Shown: positions 60,295 through 64,000 of the stretch, one piece after another
Layout of the letters: the number at the start of each line of letters is the position of its first letter
Position numbering within the stretch: position 1 is the stretch's first letter
NCBI RefSeq assembly: GCF_035083965.1
Contig: NC_089740.1
Coordinates: 8,980,596 to 9,044,595, forward strand
Direction: 5' to 3'
Source of the DNA: Branchiostoma lanceolatum
Taxonomy: Eukaryota; Chordata; Leptocardii; Amphioxiformes; Branchiostomatidae
Length of the DNA stretch: 64,000 nucleotides
Position numbers and translations under genes: made by a program
Notes under the pieces: generated by a model
What the model saw: only the letters and a program-made list of their open reading frames with translations
Told to the model about the DNA's origin: nothing
The model's database searches: none

Positions 60295-63200
60295 TCACAT
60301 GACCAGTTTATTCTCGACTAGCCTGATGAGACTTTCTTCCCCAGTCTGTGCCCTGGGTTCGCGTTTACCCTGAAGCTCTAGGGCCTGTCGACGGCTCTCC
60401 TCGTTCAGTCCTGGCGGGAAGAAAGCACAGGTATAGATGAAATAGAAATTCAACTTAGAGAATTTAACTACTACGTACGTACGACGAGGAGACTTGTGCT
60501 GAGAAGCTTCCAGACAGCATCTACCATCTTTCGTCACCCTTCTTCAGTCACGTGACCTAGAAGTTAAAGGTCACATAGGTCACGTGACAAGAGGGTAAGT
60601 AAGTTATCGAAGATAAAGGAAACCAGATCTACGTATTCCAACCGATAGAGGTGACGCATGATGTCGTCACCATGCCGTTAAGAAAGATTCAACTTTCGGC
60701 CAATCAGAGGCCAGAACTTACTTTCGGTGTCCTCTGTCATCTGTTTGAGCAGCGCCTCCAATGTCATGCCTTCCCGTCCTGCCTCGCGCAGGTCTGCCTG
60801 CAGACGCTCAGCAATGGCTTCTGGGAAAAAGAATTACATCCATTCTAATTCTACATTTCAAACAGGATTTAGAAATCAATTGCAAAATCTGGACACCCTG
60901 TTTTTTTCAATATCGCATTTATTGCAGCTCACTATGCTGCTATTTCATCTTAACCTTGACTTTACCTTCGATTTTCTTCTGAGGCTCTTGTTCTGAGGAC
61001 TGAACCTTGGTGGTCGCCTTTGTCTCTGAAAGTTTCACATCTTTCTTTGATACATCTGAAATATAAATGAATGAAAAGTTGATAGCGTTATCGCATGTAT
61101 TAACCACATAGTTCTATGTGTGTGACGCTCCCCTTGACAGCATATTTTGAACTCATCAAGGAGAGCAGAGTTGAAGGAGAAAAAATACGAAGAGGAAAAT
61201 GTTGCAGTCTCCCATCTACCTTCGAGAGGAAAGAGAAAAATAGAGAGACTGAATAAATGAATGAATTGCTAGCGAGATAGCAAAATTAGGTACACAACCG
61301 ATGGGTCAAAACCTAGCTGACGTGACGGTGACCGTCTGTCACCTTTCTCATGAAATAAATGAATAGTTCTGCTTCGCTCTTCAGCTAGGGGTCGCTGCTA
61401 CAATGACAAGAATACGGTACTAAACGTGACTTGAAGTTTACCCCCCCCCCCCCATCACGGTTCATGACTGGAGTAGATGAGACCTGAGGAGAGTGACAGA
61501 CGGTTCCAAATATATCGGTTATTTAACGTTAAACGAACTCTGTTAACCAATGATGTATCAAGATGATTAAACTATTCACGGATGAATAAATGTGTGACTG
61601 ACTAACCGTTAGGGTCCCCCAGTTCGTCTACGGTGTACGGCCGATCCATTAACTTTCCTCCCTCCCTAAAGTACTCGGTCTCCTTCGGTAGGGTGCCCAC
61701 TACTGTCCGCGTGTTGGACGACAGGATGTTGGCAAGAGCCGTCAGGTCTGGATCTAATGCACACAGAAATGATGATACAAAATCACAAGGTACAGAAGTA
61801 CAACATGCCTACCACAGTGCGTGTGATGTTGCCTAGCGCGGTCACGTCTGAGTCTTTCAGGATACAGAAGTTATGACTTCAGTAGTAGGTCAAAAATCAC
61901 TATTTAAGATGCCATATGTTAGGTATTAAGTAAGTAGTTTTGAGTATCTTATAATTTCGGTCTTACTGTATGTGTATGGAGCACAGCCATCAAAACGATG
62001 TGCTATGTATGAGTGATAATCATTATCAGGCTGCAAGAATAACGTTCAAATATTTTTTTCCAGAATAGCTGTTTGAAGATTGTACAATGGTTACCTACCA
62101 TCAGTTTCTTCCTTTTCTTCCTTTGTCTCCTGAACCATTTGGGTAGCCTTTTTCTTGAAGAAACTCTTCAGTTCCTGTGGAGAGATAAAATCAGTAAGTT
62201 TGCTATTTCGTACTTCTATATATCCTATATGGCTAGATTGAACCTTTGCCAAGACTTACTGACATAACAGATATATTTTCGATATTCCTTATCCGTCTCC
62301 ATGAGCCTAATTCTGTAACCAATAGGGAATCGGGTGGCAAACGGCTACTTCAGTGTGCTAAAGGTTAAGCACACTAGTACTGCTTCTAAAGACTCACACA
62401 AACCGAAAAGATGACCTAGTAAATGACCTGTAAGAAATCCACGTCCTCTTGGGTGAGCTCGTTCCCAGATACGCGCTCTTGTTCCCGAGGTTTGTCTAGA
62501 GAGGTCGCCACGGAGTCGACGAAGTTTTTGACCTCCAGCCCCGCTGCCGGGTCCGGCTGTGGTTTTGTCGTAGGCTTCTTCTCCGGAAGCTGTGTGGGGA
62601 GAGTTTCTGGAGCTGGTTCTTCCTCCTGCTCGGCCGAGAACGTGTCAGACAACTTGTATAGCTGAAATTGAGGATGAAAGATTCTTATTTATTCCACGAA
62701 ATGGCCAAGAGTAGCTCTCATAATTTCATTTGGTACCATAAAATTGCTCCCCTTAAAACGTGATATCGAGGCCTCCTTAAGAGTGTTTTGGATACCTGTA
62801 TATTTGAAGTGTGCATTCCTCGAGGATAACTGGTGTTGCATTGTAGATCTCCTTAGATTCATTGTTTAAAAAAAAGTTGGGTTGTTGCACAATCTCAACC
62901 GTGTGCTACCTTGGACGTCATTTAGATGAACTACACATGTGTACCCGTGGTTACTATGACAACTTCTTCAATCCAAACAAACGTCACAAGAGCAAATGAC
63001 GTCGACGTCAGATGACGTAGTAACTTATCTTTTTTTTTTGTCTGGGCACTTACGTTCTTCTGTAGCTCTTCCAGTTGTTCTTTCAGCAGCTCAACCTGTA
63101 GGGTTAAAAAAAAAGTTGTGCCAACATCTTCATTTATTTATTCACCGTGACAGAAATGTCTTCAACTAGCAGAATCCACATAGAAGAACTTTATTGCACG

Positions 63201-63495
63201 ACTATTGTACACGTTACAATGTATGGTTACAACTATTGAACATAGTACAATAGAGGTATAGAATAAAACTTAACATCCTAATTACTAAATACAAAAAGTA
63301 TTTCACAAATATCGATTCCATTCAATCCTTGCACTATGCGATGCTTTGTTCTTAATATAAAGAACACTTAACAGTAAAAAAACATTAATAGAAAAATAGT
63401 TACGTAGATAGCGATGACAAATTAGAAAACCGTAGGTCTTACCTTCTGAGCTGAACTCAGAGGCTTTTCATTGTTGTACTTGGGTTTGGTAGGAA
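60295..63495 (-). CDS. Acidic coiled-coil protein, unrecognised, 5' end outside the window (8 exons seen)
   Basis: Exons (minus): 63495-63443, 63095-63054, 62661-62428, 62174-62099, 61753-61607, 61055-60966, 60820-60722, 60410-60295; all phases match. The visible 285 residues are rich in K, E, Q, T and P. A short leucine heptad segment (VELLKEQLEELQKN) comes first, then a proline/acidic linker, a helical segment (ELTQEDVDFLQELKSFFKKK), a more folded-looking block (DPDLTALANILSSNTRTVVG and PYTVDELGDPN), and a C-terminal helix (EAIAERLQADLREAG) ending LVENKLVM. No signal peptide or membrane span is in the visible part. One donor is weak (GTCATT at 62427). Upstream exons must lie right of 64000. 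I do not recognise the family. The gene is transcribed toward the LamG-lectin-EGF gene. Confidence 0.75.
61441..61454. repeat. Poly-C run
   Basis: Fourteen or so consecutive C in an intron; comparable G-runs occur at 44656 and 46095. Confidence 0.9.
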
Positions 63496-64000
63496 CTGTA
63501 ATGAAGACAAAGCGATGAAACATAAGTTTGCTTCAAGTAGATTATAGGATAACATATGACCACCTTGGTTTGCTTGTAGCACTTGCATAGTAGGGAGGAA
63601 TGTATCCATTTTGATCAATCGACGACATACATACATACATATATACATACATTGTCAGGGCACTTCTTTTCTGTTCAGTGGCAAGCTTATAGATGTTCTT
63701 TATGTATGCCGTATGTGTTTTATCAGCAACAAAAAATATTGTAAAACAAACTAATTGTATAGTCATTATGTGTTAGCGTTGCTATTGAAATAGTTTCTGT
63801 ACTTTGCGACGTTAAACAAACTTATTTAAAAGTTTTGGATACAGGGTAAACAATGCTTCGGTGTGCAAATAAGTAAACATAAGAAAGAGAATTTTCAGAT
63901 CTTAGAAATTATAGAATAACGGGTAGTTAAAACCAATATAACGATATAAATTTGTATCCGATACCCCACGGAAGTCACTGCGCTTTGGTGTGTCAATTAG
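63496..64000. other. Intron of the right-edge coiled-coil gene
   Basis: AT-rich DNA with a short 'acatacat' repeat near 63630. No further exon with matching phase was seen before the window ends. Confidence 0.5.

Overview
The window reads as invertebrate-deuterostome nuclear DNA, most likely a lancelet (Branchiostoma-type cephalochordate). The reasons are AT-rich non-coding DNA with GC-rich short exons, GT-AG introns mostly of 0.2-3 kb, many extracellular multidomain genes (EMI/EGF receptor, fibrinogen-domain protein, LamG/C-type lectin/EGF protein), and a dense load of short tRNA-derived SINEs, MITE-like inverted-repeat elements and microsatellites. The species assignment is inference; a related invertebrate deuterostome cannot be excluded from sequence alone. 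No bacterial, viral, rRNA or CRISPR content was seen.

Layout. (1) About 1.2-17 kb, minus strand: a 13-exon gene for a 788-residue single-pass receptor with signal peptide, EMI domain, EGF/laminin-type EGF repeats, one membrane helix and a tyrosine-rich cytoplasmic tail, i.e. a short Draper/CED-1/MEGF10-like protein. Its introns carry three copies of one SINE and a 118-bp tandem repeat. (2) 17-22 kb: gene-free, with a pair of adjacent MITEs. (3) 22.0-24.8 kb, minus: a five-exon, 328-residue coiled-coil protein that I do not recognise. (4) 24.9-34.7 kb: gene-free, with inverted-repeat elements and a roughly 90-bp minisatellite. (5) 34.8-36.4 kb, plus: a complete four-exon secreted fibrinogen-domain (FReD) gene. 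(6) 42.0-43.0 kb, minus: a broken inverted copy of that gene, with introns kept, a stop codon, a deletion and a frameshift. (7) 43.4-44.2 kb, minus: an intronless ORF with a CxxC...CxxC putative zinc site and a coiled coil. (8) 50.2-58.8 kb, plus: a 13-exon gene for a 616-residue secreted LamG - C-type lectin - EGF protein, nearly all of whose introns are phase 1. A perfect 97-bp-arm hairpin element sits in its first intron. (9) 60.3-63.5 kb, minus: eight 3' exons of an acidic, lysine/glutamate-rich coiled-coil protein whose 5' end lies beyond the window; it converges on gene 8.

Functionally the window mixes apparently unrelated neighbours: one putative engulfment/scavenger receptor, two secreted lectin-like proteins (candidate pattern-recognition or matrix proteins) and two cytosolic coiled-coil proteins. 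Every gene model was assembled by hand from open frames, splice-site consensus and phase matching. All internal junctions listed keep frame, but transcript evidence was not available.
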